This document shows positions 63,663 through 64,000 of a stretch of DNA of 64,000 nucleotides, one piece after another. Within the stretch, counting starts at the first letter, position 1; every line of letters begins with the position of its first letter. The position numbers and the translations under genes are program-made. The notes beneath the pieces are model-generated. The model did no database searches and had not been told where the DNA came from. It saw nothing but the letters and a program-made list of their open reading frames with translations. The stretch covers positions 124,001 to 188,000 of the forward strand of contig NZ_AWFD01000033.1 of the NCBI RefSeq assembly GCF_000682735.1. The letters are read 5' to 3'. The DNA is from Hyphomonas sp. CY54-11-8. Its GTDB lineage: Bacteria > Pseudomonadota > Alphaproteobacteria > Caulobacterales > Hyphomonadaceae.

Positions 63663-64000
63663 TCAAGCCTTCCCTGCCAGAATCCGGGCACGCGCCAGGT
63701 CTTCCGGCGTGTTGATGTTGAGGAAGGCATCTTCGCCGGCCCCGATATCGATGACCGCCGCGCCGAGCCGGTCCACGATCCGGTGAAGGGCGCGTTCATT
63801 TGCCTGCAGCACGAGGTGTTCGAGGTCTTCGAGAATACTGGCCGACCAGACGCCAAAGACGGGCTGCAACCTGCCATTTGCCCTCGCGACGGCGCCTGGG
63901 TGGTCGCCTTGCCCCTCGAGAAGCGCAGAAACAATGGAAGCGGGGAAGAATGGCGCATCGACCGGAACCGTCACAAGGCGGCCTTCCGGCGCCTGGGACG
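63663..64000 (-). CDS. mobA: Molybdenum cofactor guanylyltransferase MobA, N-terminal part outside the window
   Basis: The C-terminal 112 residues of MobA. The frame is open to the right edge and contains VTVPVDAPFFP, the substrate-facing motif of the nucleotidyltransferase. Then comes PVFGVWSASILEDLEHLV, and near the end the family-typical FLNINTPEDLARAR. It attaches GMP to molybdopterin. It precedes moaA by 59 bases in the same orientation. The glycine-rich GTP loop lies beyond the edge. Confidence 0.88.
   Translation of the reverse strand, partial: SQAPEGRLVTVPVDAPFFPASIVSALLEGQGDHPGAVARANGRLQPVFGVWSASILEDLEHLVLQANERALHRIVDRLGAAVIDIGAGEDAFLNINTPEDLARARILAGKA

Noticed and set aside
1-64000. 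tRNA, rRNA, phage or insertion-sequence genes
   Set aside because: None recognised by eye; tRNAscan and an IS search would be needed to exclude short or diverged copies.

Overview
The window is GC-rich, densely packed DNA from an alphaproteobacterium. The nearest fit is probably the Hyphomonadaceae/Caulobacterales or the sphingomonads. Pointers are large TonB-dependent receptors, a five-step histidine pathway with HutF and HutG, an AHL synthase coupled to a PhyH oxygenase, and an isopeptidase-type lasso peptide locus. I saw no tRNA, rRNA, CRISPR array or insertion sequence.

1-17.4 kb, metal stress: a CzcN-like methyltransferase (partial), an orphan Rieske protein, a Met/His-rich periplasmic protein, a DMT exporter, a CnrYXH-type anti-sigma/sensor/ECF sigma module, a four-gene translationally coupled cassette (phosphoketolase, beta-CASP RNase, AMP/thymidine phosphorylase, PRPP synthetase) and a Cus-type copper/silver RND pump. 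Four intergenic sites share the motif TGAGGGG-N15-CGTA with identical spacing. They lie before the anti-sigma gene, the Met-rich gene, the phosphoketolase cassette and the cus operon. I read this as the promoter of the local ECF sigma, which would place a carbon/nucleotide cassette in a metal-stress regulon.

17.4-31.7 kb, histidine: a TonB receptor, a PepSY membrane protein and a PepSY-ferredoxin-flavin reductase fusion, then hutC, the overlapping operon hutIHGU, and divergent hutF with a second HutC-family regulator. Operator-like palindromes sit in the receptor promoter and between hutI and hutF.

31.7-40.8 kb, communication and natural product: luxR, luxI and a coupled PhyH oxygenase; a TPR-LicD protein; a lasso peptide cluster with a 47-residue precursor, an RRE-transglutaminase B protein and an asparagine-synthetase-like cyclase; then remnants of the lasso isopeptidase and its TonB receptor, fused by a deletion.

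40.8-46.3 kb, copper homeostasis: cueR, copA with a glutaredoxin, and copZ, with three CueR-type promoters; then an APC permease. 46.3-47.2 kb has no recognisable gene.

47.2-61.4 kb, surface and signalling: an MHYT-GGDEF-EAL protein, a Csu-type archaic pilus operon whose chaperone is frameshifted, a NarL-type two-component system, a Sel1-repeat secreted protein, a diguanylate cyclase and a tandem winged-helix regulator. A CCTG-NN-CAGG palindrome occurs before both the kinase and the Sel1 gene.

61.5-64 kb: siroheme synthase, moaA and mobA (cut by the window end), pointing to a nitrate/sulfite or molybdoenzyme locus beyond the window.
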